Positions 41,713 through 51,599 of a DNA stretch of 64,000 nt are shown here, one piece after another. Positions within the stretch are counted from its first letter, which is position 1. Each line of letters starts with the position of its first letter. The position numbers and the translations under genes were made by a program. This DNA is from Cercospora beticola. Its lineage: Eukaryota; Ascomycota; Dothideomycetes; Mycosphaerellales; Mycosphaerellaceae. The notes below the pieces were generated by a model. That model was not told the origin of the DNA and did no database searches. It saw only the letters and a list, made by a program, of their open reading frames with translations. The stretch is taken from assembly GCF_033473495.1 (NCBI RefSeq), contig NC_088939.1:2046001-2110000 (forward strand). The letters are read 5' to 3'.

Positions 41713-43224
41713 TCACTCATCCTCATCATCGTAATTGATGTCCTCGCTCCCACTGTCATCTCCTTCTTCCTCGTCCTCGCCATCGTCGTGTCCATTAACT
41801 TCACTCCAAGCCTGACTCTCTTCCAACGGCATAGGTTCCACGGTGCTCAGCGGAATCTCGTTCTCCTCCTCTTCTTCTTCCTCCTGCTTCTCGTTGTCCA
41901 GATCAAACATTACACTTTTCCTCCTGCTAGGCGGCCGACTCTCTGCCGCTCCTGTGCTCTGTGTTAACCTCCTTGACCTCTTCTCAATCAGAACGTCTCC
42001 GTTCCATGGTCTGCATTCCTTGACCGTCTCTCCACATCGCAAACAAATGAAACCTTCACCTTCTTCCGCCTCGATGCGTTGGGCCAGGCAGACGAAACAG
42101 TAGACACAGCCGCAAGGGTCCGCTTCGTAAGGATTCGTGATATCGGTCGTGGAACTTCCAATAATGCCGCTATTTGCAGCTGCGCTACTGGCCATGATCT
42201 CCTGCTCTGACTGTCCCCCTGTTGGGTTCTGATCTTGGTAGCATATCGCGCATGTCCGCTCGGGTAGGTAGGCCAACTCGCCCTTTGGTATGTCATCCTC
42301 CTCATCCTCTCCGTCATACGTGGGTTTTGTGCTAAAGATCTGCTTCGTCGTGCTCTTGGTCTTCTTCCATGCTCGTGCTAGCCAGCGCTTCCAACGCGAT
42401 ATGCCAACCAATGGGAGAATGAAGAGAAGAAATTCGGTGAAGGCGTGCCAGACTAGTTGGCGATTGAGAAATTCGAAGGAGACTTCGCGTGAGGTTTGGT
42501 TGGATGCGGGAACGAGACGGAGTCGGAGGAGACGGTCGGTAAGTGTTCGGTAGTGACCATTGTAGAGGAAGACGAGAAATGAGCAGAATGCGGCGATGTT
42601 GTGAGATGTGCTCGCGAATGTGGTGAATCGGGACAGTCGTCGGATCAGTGGTGAGGGTTCATCGTAGCCATTCTCCAGCGAACTGAGCCGGTCTTCCCAT
42701 CTGCTCCAGCCATAGCGTCCACCCACTGTCAGAAGACCATACACCACTCTCTGCCAAGTTGTCGCTTCCTTGCGCGTGAAATTGGGATCCGGGTTTCCGC
42801 GTGCGTCAATGTATTTCAGACCCTGCAAGCTCGCTCCGTACGACTGTCCGTGATCGTAGATGCTCAGCTTCCACATGACCGCGCGAAGAGCAGCGGTGAT
42901 CTCCAAGTCGTAGTCATCTTTGAGGTGTGCGCCAAAGTATTTCAATCCCTCCCCCGCCTGCTTCTTCAATAATCCCAGCAATGCTTCGTCGAGGAGTTCG
43001 GCGTCGACTTGGCCCACGCGAAATGCTGGTCGCGTGCCATAAGGAGATCGGATGTTGTCCCAAAAGGAAATCAAGTCGAATGCATATGTCCGTAGTGTCG
43101 GTGGGAGTTGTGTCAACTGGGCAGCTCGTACTTCGCGCTGTGCGCTTTCGGCAGCGTTCAGCGCTTCTGCTCGTGCCAGACGGCGTTCCTGGATGCGCTT
43201 CTGCGCTGCCGCAAAGTCTGCCAT
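41713..43224 (-). CDS. pex2: Peroxin-2, RING-type component of the peroxisomal ubiquitin ligase (503 aa)
   Basis: Pex2 forms a membrane ligase complex with Pex10 and Pex12 that ubiquitinates the import receptor Pex5. The protein has a coiled N-terminus (MADFAAAQKRIQERRLARAEA), the Pex2/Pex12 N-terminal domain with hydrophobic segments (NIAAFCSFLVFLYNG; FTEFLLFILPLVG), and a C-terminal RING (about 323-405) with CAIC, CGCVYCFVC and CLRCGE. A long acidic tail follows (about 430-503). I start at the ATG at 43224. The frame stays open to 43380 without an ATG and meets TTGCTAACGAAAGTGTAG, a branch-plus-acceptor-like sequence, so a spliced upstream exon adding about 50 residues is possible. Confidence 0.88.
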   Translation of the reverse strand: MADFAAAQKRIQERRLARAEALNAAESAQREVRAAQLTQLPPTLRTYAFDLISFWDNIRSPYGTRPAFRVGQVDAELLDEALLGLLKKQAGEGLKYFGAHLKDDYDLEITAALRAVMWKLSIYDHGQSYGASLQGLKYIDARGNPDPNFTRKEATTWQRVVYGLLTVGGRYGWSRWEDRLSSLENGYDEPSPLIRRLSRFTTFASTSHNIAAFCSFLVFLYNGHYRTLTDRLLRLRLVPASNQTSREVSFEFLNRQLVWHAFTEFLLFILPLVGISRWKRWLARAWKKTKSTTKQIFSTKPTYDGEDEEDDIPKGELAYLPERTCAICYQDQNPTGGQSEQEIMASSAAANSGIIGSSTTDITNPYEADPCGCVYCFVCLAQRIEAEEGEGFICLRCGETVKECRPWNGDVLIEKRSRRLTQSTGAAESRPPSRRKSVMFDLDNEKQEEEEEEENEIPLSTVEPMPLEESQAWSEVNGHDDGEDEEEGDDSGSEDINYDDEDE

Positions 43225-44199
43225 GAACGGAGCATCGGCGGTAGCATAGAGAGCGTCCAATATGAGTCGTGTCGTGTCAATGTTTGGGAGATGAGTGAGC
43301 GCAGAAACACGCGAGCCGAGGTTCCCATCGGCCGGAACCGGACCCACTTTCCGTGTGTGCTGGGTTTGGTGAACTTTCACCTACACTTTCGTTAGCAATT
43401 GCCTCCACTTCTTCCTCATAATGGCAATGATCGATTCCAGCAGGAGAGCATGAAGCGAGAGAGTATCCTGATGGCCAAGAACGCAACGTGATGACGATCC
43501 CAAGGACCGACCGAGATCAGCTACGCTTCCATCAGAACTGGTCAGCTCAGAAACGCCGTCCTGAATCCCGTGAGCATGGCACAGTGCCCTTTGCCAGGAG
43601 ACCTCAGACACGGTCATTAGGTTGCTTGACTTCTTATCAGATCCAAGACGAGCTTCTGATCGTGGCATGCTCACTGGTAGTCGATCGGAAGACTGAGGCA
43701 TGCTTTCCGGCTTCTGGCCATGCGTTGTTCCCGCTTCCCAGCCCTGCAGCCAGTCCTTCGCATTGTATAGAGATCTTGTATGGAGGCATTGTATCCCCAC
43801 AAATCTTGTCTCTGTCCTTCGTCACAAAATCAAAGGCTCAGCATCCATTCACTCAGTACCCTTGCTCTTGATGCAGTGTTCGAGATAACAAATAGAGGGT
43901 TGCCATTCCTCCATATACTGATAGTCTTCCAGCCTACCCCTCGAAGGAACTTGCGACACCAGGAAATTGCTCAACGATTCCGAGCTACAGCTGGCCAGAA
44001 TCGACGGAAATCCTGAGCCGCTCCTAGTAGTTCGACTTCCCAGCATGTTCTGGTCATATATCTCCAGCGTCCAGGCCCAGAAGTATTCGAGCTCAGACGG
44101 ATGCCAGATGTCTCAGTCCTCGTCCTCGGTCCAGAAGCACACTCTCTCTTCATGCTCTCCCTGCAAGAAGTCAATGCAAACAAGTGATGAGAGACATAC
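43225..44199. other. Stretch upstream of pex2
   Basis: It contains the pex2 promoter and the possible 5' exon mentioned for pex2. A minus-strand frame from 43800 to 43381 reads into the acceptor-like site at 43381, but I could not place a convincing donor. No other gene supported. Confidence 0.35.
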
Positions 44200-44988
44200 C
44201 TAATCCGGCCCCTCAATGACCGGCCACTCCCTCCGGCCAAGGATGGCGATGCCCCAAGGGCGGCGTTCCGGCATCGCTGGATCCGGGATGCAACCTCCCC
44301 CAATCCACAAAGACGTCGATCCAGCCTCGCAGACGGTACTTGTGTATAAAACGATATCGTCCGTTCCCAGGACATCCATATGTCTGCCTGGAGCAGGTCT
44401 CACCACATCTAGGGGACGGAGGAGGTGCAAGATTGCGTGGATCCAGTGCGGCATTGCCGCCCTGGGAGGGCCATCTGTCTCTCCGCTGGATCACTGTTAG
44501 CTTTGACTAGGTCGTACGGAAGTAAGTTGACTGGGAGCTTACAGCGAGATGAGAGAGGTGGCGGAGGAGGAGGGGGTGAGGGTGGGTCTGAGCGAATGTT
44601 AGCATGGCTCTTTTACCGTCTCTCGCTCAACATGAGCTGACGAGTGGTTGTGCTGGTTGACAATGGCCGCGCTTTGACGAACACGCCTGGACAGAGAGAG
44701 CAGGCTGAGGCACTGATTTTGACCAAGTCCTCAGAAGCCCTGCTTTCTCCGACTAGCGGACAAAGGCTCTCATGTTGCCACTCTTGCTCGTCGAGGCGCG
44801 CATGCCACCCAGTGGACAGAGTCAGGGGTGAGGTGAAAACTTACGCCAACTCGGCTGGTGGTGTGGTGGGCCTGCACAGATCACTCAAGTCAGCGCGCCA
44901 TGCTATGCATTAACAAATCAGTGGCTTACTCGAGGCGGAGAGCCAACGTCTCCCAACGATCCTCCCAGACGTGCACGATGAGTGCCAT
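44200..44988 (-). CDS. Small four-exon hypothetical protein with micro-exons (130 aa)
   Basis: Exons: 44988-44930, 44871-44845 (27 nt), 44587-44543 (45 nt) and 44461-44200. Introns: 58 nt (GTAAGC donor, GCTGAC branch, GTGCAG acceptor), 257 nt (GTAAGT donor, GCTAAC branch, CTCAG acceptor) and 81 nt (GTAAGC donor, GCTAAC branch, CCCAG acceptor). All junctions are phase 2 and the frame stays open throughout. The 130-residue protein starts MALIVHVWEDRWETLALRLE in a good context, has a Pro/Ser/Thr-rich middle, and a hydrophobic C-terminal part (MPHWIHAILHLLRPLDVV, then DDIVLYTSTV). The long second intron could hide another exon. No family recognised. Confidence 0.5.
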
Positions 44989-45930
44989 TGTTGTTGCTTT
45001 TGCTGGATGGACTGTCGTTGGCGTGGTGGTGAAGCGAGCGGCGGAGAACAACAGGGGATCGGAGCGGCACAGCCACAAGTGAAACTTGCATGCGGTGCGG
45101 CGATGCTGCCGTTGTGAGCTACGTTTTGCAGCAGCGGATGTGAAGAACTCCCAAGACAGACGATTGAATGCGTCGCGGCACCGCTCTCTGTTACCTACGC
45201 TATTTAGATCGATGATGCGCGACGGTGTTCACTGCCGCAGCAACGCACCTGTCGATTGGGAACAGCGTCCGCACTCGTCGTATTGCCGTGTTGTATGCTG
45301 TTGATCGCGAGCTCCGGCAGATATCAGTGGATGGCCGCTGAGGTTAAGCTTGCTACTTCACTTGTCTCTCAACAGGCAAGAGCGAGATCAAGGTCCAGAA
45401 ACGGCGAAAGGATGTCTACGCTAGCGTACTGGTCGATGTCAAGTCGGAACATTAAGAGGCGAGTCGTTTGGAGATTTGCTAGCAATACTGGGCACCAAAT
45501 AACAAACAGCAAGAATCGATGTTAAATTTCCGCTTGAGAGGTGACGAGACCTTTGCAATCATCTCATTGGACGAGACATAGTACCAAGTCCTCCATGCCA
45601 TGATTGAACCACGTCTCTGCGCATCGCCTCCCGAGGACCTTTCGGGCTTACTTCAGCATCGTTGATACCGATCCGCGCCAATTCTGATAGCTGTTGCGAT
45701 TGTGATTCCCAACACGTGTATCGATTCAGATGACATGCTCGTGGCCGGCCATGCCGTGAATTGTCAGTGCATAGCGCAGTCTCCCACCTTGGCTCTCTTC
45801 TCTCCTGCTTCGGCGAGAAGTACTACAACATCGATTGATCGATGTAGAGGCAGGTCCTCTCAGCAGCTCTTTACTACTGGAAAGACCCATACTGCGTATA
45901 GTTTTCAGTCAAAAAGGACTCTCGCTAAGA
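44989..45930. other. Stretch between the four-exon gene and repeat array
   Basis: It contains the promoter of the minus-strand four-exon gene. No supported gene or RNA was seen before the tandem array begins. Confidence 0.35.
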
Positions 45931-47180
45931 CCGCGAAGCTACGGGTTGCTGAAAAAACGTTGAATTGTTCGCGCTTTTCGGCATCTCGGGTGTAGAGAAG
46001 GCTTGATGCTGCGAACTTGGGATAGCTGAAAGTCCGGATATTGTGCCTGACTGCGGTGAAGATCGACTCTCTCGCGAAGAAAGCAAAGCTGAAAATCGAG
46101 GTACTTGGCGATCGACGTGCTTCCTCCAGCGTCTTGCGACTGAGAAAGGTTCTGAGGCTGCCAGGGCCTCACGGCTGGAACTGCTGATTTTGCATCTGAC
46201 TGCGGTCGTTAGACTGTACATTTCGCCAGTACCACAAAGCTGAAGCCCATGGAATATGATTATTGGATGGCCTGCTTCAGCATCTTGCGCTTGAGAAGAG
46301 ATTGGACGCTGGGGGTTCATGGCTGCTTGGAGTCGCAATTTTGCAGATGTCTTTCATCGAAAACTGGCTCCCGCCAGGATCGCAAAGCCACAGTTCGTCG
46401 AAAGAGTTGGTTCGTCGGCATCCAGTGTCGTCCTGCGATTGAGAAGAGATTCTGTTGATCTGCGATGGCAAGATCCCGAACGCTGAGAGCGACGATTTTG
46501 CAAATCTTCGGGCCAAGAACTTGATCTCTCGCCAATGTTCCAATGTGGAAGTTCAACCATTGTGTGAATTAGTTGGCACTCATCGTCATCCTGCCACTGA
46601 GAACAGCTCTTCTGGATCCTTGGAAGACTGACTCTTTGAATCATTTCGTCAGAGAACGGGATCACTCGTCAGAACTGCAAACACAAGATTTGAGGTTTGT
46701 CTTCGTCGATTGGCACTCCATATCGATCTGTGACTGAGAAAGGGACCTGCGTATGCTCAAAGGACTGCCTTTTTGTAGAGTCCTGGCAGAGAAATGGATG
46801 CCTCGCCGCGGTCGCAAAACTGAAACCCGAGGATTGTGTTCATCAGTTGGCTCTCCTTGTCTTCCCACGGCTGAGAAAGGCTTCTCTGAACCACTTTAAG
46901 GTCCGACTTTGCGTATGATTCGTGTAGGAAGCGCCATATCTCGCAGAGATTGTGAAGCTGAAACTTGACGGTTGTGTTGGTTGATTGGTTTTCGCTGTGA
47001 TCTCGCAGCCGAGAATGGCTCTTTTGAGTCCTTGGAATGACGATTCTGCGCAGCTTTCAGCTGAGGATTGGATGTCTCGGCGGGACTGTAGAGCTGGAAC
47101 TTGAGCATTTTGTTGGTTGATCGGCTCCCTTGATCATCTCGTGACCGAGAAAAGCTGTCTGGACTGCTGCAAGGACGAAT
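45930..47180. repeat. Degenerate tandem array, nine units of about 149 then 137 bp
   Basis: A GACTGAGAAAG-like core recurs at 45989, 46138, 46289, 46437, 46595, 46731, 46869, 47007 and 47143. Spacings are 149, 151, 148, 158, then 136, 138, 138 and 136 bp, so the array has two period classes. Each unit also carries a CAAAGCTGAA-like block and a TTTTGCA-like block. Identity between units is low. On the minus strand similar short peptides recur (SQSQDD, ECQST), but stops and length changes prevent a continuous frame, so I call it non-coding or decayed. Confidence 0.7.
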
Positions 47181-47254
47181 CTTGCGCATCATTCCGGTTG
47201 GATTTTGGGCTCAATGCCGTTGGGGATGGCTTCTGCGGCGGTTTCGCGGTACCG

Positions 47255-48035
47255 AACCGTCTGAAGCAACGACATGCCCAAGGTATCTCCATATCATGGA
47301 GGTCGTTGGCCTCCAATGCTTTTCTCTTCACGAGGCCTTTCATGGAAGCCTTCTCGCCGGAAACTCGCTTAGAGCAAGATTCCGCTGGCAGTATCTCAAG
47401 ATTGTCCCGCTTGTTGGCTTGCAATGCTTTTTTCCCTTCACGATACCTTTCATGCAGCTCCATTGTCCGAAAACTCGCTTGAAGCAACGTTGTGCTCACG
47501 ATATCCCCAGCTTGTCCAGCTTATTAGGCCACGATGCTCTTTCCTCCACCTGGCCCGCCATGCGACGCCAACCTCCGAGAACACGCTTGAAGCAATGCCA
47601 TGCTCATGGTATCTCCAGGTTGTTAAGCTTGTTGGATCGCGATGCTTCATCCTCTACCTGGCCTTCGAACCAACTCTTCTGCCCGAGATCACGATCGAAG
47701 TAATGTCGTGCTCATGGTGACTCCAGATCTTCGAGGTTGTTGGCTTGCAATGCTTCCCGCTTCAGCTGGGCTTCTCCCTGTTCCTTTTGGCCGAGACTGC
47801 GGTCGAAGTAATGCCATGCTCATGATGACTCCGGATCTTCGAGGTGGTTGGTTTGCAATGCTTCCCGCTCCAGCTGGCCTTCTCTCCACTTCTTCTGCTC
47901 GAGACTGCGCTTGAAGCAATGCCATGCTGACGGTATCTCCAAGTCGTTAAGGTTGCCGGCTCGCACTGCCTTTTCCTTCACCTGACCTTCCATTCAACCC
48001 TGCTCCCTGAGAACGCGCCAAAGTGAAGCAATCTA
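47255..48035. repeat. Tandem array with a 108-bp period, eight units
   Basis: A GAAGCAATGCCATGCTC-like core recurs at 47263, 47371, 47481, 47589, 47697, 47805, 47913 and 48025. Five of seven spacings are exactly 108 bp (others 110 and 112). Units also share GGTATCTCCAG, GGTTGTTGGCTTGCAATGCTT and ACCTGGCCTTC blocks. The period is a multiple of three, but in-frame stops occur. It is a distinct family from the array before it and lies about 220 bp past the stop of the RNase III-like gene at 48258. Confidence 0.75.
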
Positions 48036-48257
48036 ATATACAACTTGCACTTCCGCTAGAGCCTCCGTGCCCAAGCAAAGCTGCCTCGACACAATGACCC
48101 CACGTAGAAGGCTGCACGGTTCAGGCACCTGGATAACACTATATCCAGGCTGCTTTACCCATCCCCGTACAAATTCGCGAAAAAACCCCACAAAACAAAA
48201 ACGCCAAACGCCAAACGCCAGAACCCACCCCTCTTCTCTCTCATCCTCCTCCTCCAC

Positions 48258-49582
48258 TCACGGCCACGGTATCACCTTCCGGCACCTCAGCTCGTACAGC
48301 CAGTCTCTGAAACTGCGTACCTCGTGGGTTTTTGGCCAGTAAACCCCGAGGCGACTCATCACTTCCTCCACCGCATCCACGTCCCTCCCCAGGCTGTCTT
48401 GATCGACTGCGCCAATGAGTGCCTCCATAGTGGAGGACTTCTCTTTCTCGCCAGGGGGAGGGGCGGGATAACCATTCGCGGTGTGAAACCTCACCATGAG
48501 GTTCGTGAGGCCATTCCTATCGGCCGAATAGGCCAAAAATCTGTCTGTCGCGACTCCACTTGAATGGAAGTCTGTGTAGTCGCCTGTAGATAGAAGAGCA
48601 CCGTTAGTCAACGTGAAACGGAGAAACACGCGGATCATAAAGATGTGAAAGTTTACTTATTCATATTGAGTGACGAAGGGCGCTGACTCTCTGCAGAAGC
48701 ATTTTGAGCTGTCCCCTGGAGCGTTTCATTTGTTGGCTCTCAGGTAGACGTGGGAAGAGAAAGAGACGGGAAACAGAGATATGGGTTTTCCGTCCAGGAT
48801 AAATGGGCGTCCCAACTCCGACGAAGCGTCGTTGGCCAATCTCTGGATCGTTCCACCCGCTGGCTTTCAATGGTATATGAAAAGAGAAACAGATGGTACT
48901 TGAACGCCTTGGAAAGGAGGCGGCGTCAGGACTCTCGAGCTAGCATTGTCGTTTGCGCTTTGGGGTGTTGCATTCGTGGGCTTGCGAGTGAATATGGAAA
49001 TAGGGAAAGACTGAAAGAAAAAAAAAGAAACAATGAAAGAAGAAATTCACTGAGAAGTAGAACAGTCAACTTACTTATTCTCATCTGCCCGAGGGCATTT
49101 TGAGGGTGAAAACCTCGCAAACAAACGAGGCTCAGTGCCTTATCGCCAATGAGAGCGAGCACTTGGTTGGGCCATTTGGCACCAAAGGAAGCGCCACAAT
49201 ATGTGAGCGCTGTTGTCAAAAGTTCTTCGTCCGTGAAATTGTATTCGAATCCATCGGAGAAGAGAAGGCGGGCACCGGCGTCACCCCAAACGGCATCGAC
49301 CTGCAGCCGCGGACGGGGAGGGAGAGGCGTCTCTGGCGGGGCAGAAGCTGGCGGCGGAGGCGGAGGAGGATATGAGGGCGGCGGCGGCGGAAGAGAGAAC
49401 GAAGGCGGAGGCGGAGGCGGAGCTTGCGGTGGTGGTGGTGGTGGTGCCCGGTCTCTGCGGCCAGGAACGCGAGGCGGCGGCGGCCAGGGCGAGTCTGATG
49501 GCGGCGAGGGCGACGGCGAGAGCGAGGCGGAGGCCTTGCGCTTCGTGGTCGAGCGGACGGGAGTGACAGGGCGTGAAGACAT
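48258..49582 (-). CDS. RNase III-like protein with proline-rich N-terminus, two exons (277 aa)
   Basis: Exon 1 is 49582-49075 and exon 2 is 48583-48258. The intron (49074-48584, 491 nt) has a GTAAGT donor, a TGACTAAC branch and a CTACAG acceptor, and is far longer than other introns here. I start at MSSRPVTPVRST; an upstream in-frame ATG lies at 49654. A long run of prolines (about residues 25-85) precedes an RNase III-like domain: FTDEELLTTALTYCG, then PNQVLALIGDKALSLV at the signature position, and TMEALIGAVDQDSLGRDVDA for the second helix motif. Active enzymes have NERLEFLGD here, so key acids are lost, though the late Glu is kept. The gene at 8029-8729 has the same layout and intron position. 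Function unknown. Confidence 0.6.
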
Positions 49583-51599
49583 CTTGCTGGCGATGTCGTG
49601 TGCGTGCTGTTCTCCGGGTCCGTCGTGTCGAAGTCGAGTTTCCGTCACTGACATTGATCAAGTCAATCGACAGGGGTGGGCTAGTTCCCGCCATCCCGCC
49701 GCAACACAAACAGCTCTGTCAGTTTCGACGGCAACAGTGCGTGGAGATATGCATATTCAACAGAAAGTCCTGCATCGAATTGCCAGAAGCAGGCACAACT
49801 GGACTTGCTTCTGGGCATTCGAGACGCTGCACAGGAAGTCGTTTGGCAATGTGGTGACTCCAAATCAAAGTTGCTGGTTCCGAGGCATTGGAGTCCTTTG
49901 CCAGATGGGTGGCTGACACATGATAGTACAGTGTACGATCACGCTCAACCAGTATGATCGATCCTCGACCGACGGGTATCGCGTGCAATCTCGCAGAACC
50001 GGAAATGGCTTCTCAATGGCTTCAATGCTCGATCCACAGCCATGCCTCCTACGATCGACGACTCACAGAGCATCCCGAACTCTCAAACGCCGCGCACTCC
50101 CAATCGAAGGATCCGAGACGCCTACGAGTCGTTGCTAGCTTGATTATTGTCTCTCCAATTTGAAGAGGTGTGGAATCGATGGCGAGGATCGAGATATCGA
50201 AGCATAACGCTTGGTCTTTGGCCGGACTTGTGACAGGTCTGGGTCTTCAGTATGTGCAGGAGCTCGGCTGGCGCAAATGTACGAACGATCGTTCCAGAGC
50301 ATATCCATCGTGACATCAAAGAGGGAGAAACAAGGGCGTCAACAGGCTGGAAGAGAGGCCTGAAGAACATTGTACCTCGTTACATCGGTGCCTGGGACGG
50401 TTGGGAGTTGAGCTCTTGAACCTCTTGCGGTCCTCCACGTTGTAAGAGATCATTGCGTCCCAAGGTGATGCATTGGAATCTGCTACCGAGCGGCTGCTCA
50501 TTATGCGGTAGAGCAATGGTGGATGATGGGAAACCGATATTGAAGCTCCTGTGAGGCAAGCGAAGAGCAAGGGCTCTCCCATCCTACGACGTCCTAGTCT
50601 ATGAGGCCTGGATCTTCTGAAGCTCAATTTGCGGGTAGGAAGCCGAATTCTGGTACCACTAGCCTGTGCACCTCGAGGCCGCCTCTCAAGCCTGCACTCA
50701 TGCTTCAGAGGCCACTTCACGAAGCAGTCCGACAATATCATCCTAGCCACAATCGGCCGCCGGAATCGTGTCTCGCGTGGCAACCATATGCCGCAGGACC
50801 ATCGTAATTATGTGGCTGGGTTCTTCTGCCGTGCCCTGGAAGAGTGCCCTCGTGTGTCCATCAGTCTTTCAGTCCACACTCGACGCAAGCAGGATAATAG
50901 CATATGGATGACCTCCACTGTGCTTGCCATCATCGGCGAGTATCGATGGCCAGACCGCAAGTTTGTGTCGAGTCCCCATGCTCGAGATCAGTCCGCCGGG
51001 GCGCCAAGACTCATCTCCGAGCAATGCCGAAAGGGCAAGCTGGCAACAAAGTCCATCGAAGACCATCTGTAGACGCTCGCTTTCCATCGCGCGCATTTTT
51101 CAGCCCAGGCCTACCACGCGCCAATATATACAGGACCGAGATTGCAAGAACGGCCTCCAATACCGAAGAGGTGAGGTCGGCAGGGCTCCGCAACCTTGCC
51201 AAAATCTCCGCGGATTCCCGTTTTTGTGACGACGTGAACGCGGTGCTAGTCTCAGCTTCCGACTTCGGGGGGCCCTCCTAACGGCACTTTGATGGGACGG
51301 CGTCAATGTGGGGTAACAGCCTCATCGATCGGTCGTGGCGCGGCGAGATGACGGGCCCATGGAAGCCGAAGGTAACCGTTGTCTCAATCCTGGATCGTGC
51401 TTTTGCCTGGCTGGTCACGATCACAAGTCAGCAAGAATGGCAAGCGTATATCAGGTGAACGGAGGTAGGTACCAGAACTCTCTTTGTCCTTCATCTCGCC
51501 TTCCACGCTCTTATTGTATTTTGCTCCACGACATCTGCACACCTATTCACCCAAACCATCGAAATAGACTAGCGAGCACTAGAGCGACAAAAACAAAAT
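49583..51599. other. Stretch between the RNase III-like gene and proline dehydrogenase
   Basis: Several frames of 60-155 codons occur (for example 49954-50163 plus and 50783-50316 minus) but none shows a family motif, signal peptide or coherent splicing. The last few hundred bases before 51600 should be the proline dehydrogenase promoter. Confidence 0.35.

Noticed and set aside
43225..43380. 52-codon N-terminal extension of pex2
   Set aside because: The frame opens with GTG, which is not a usual start in fungi. It may be part of a spliced exon, which I note but do not annotate.
45925..47500. Minus-strand ORFs with recurring SQSQDD-like peptides in the tandem arrays
   Set aside because: Repetition of peptides follows from the DNA repeat; unit lengths are not multiples of three and stops interrupt every long frame.
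49920..51281. Cluster of medium ORFs on both strands, considered as a decayed HET-type gene
   Set aside because: No HET block or other conserved motif could be identified, so the idea has no support in the sequence.
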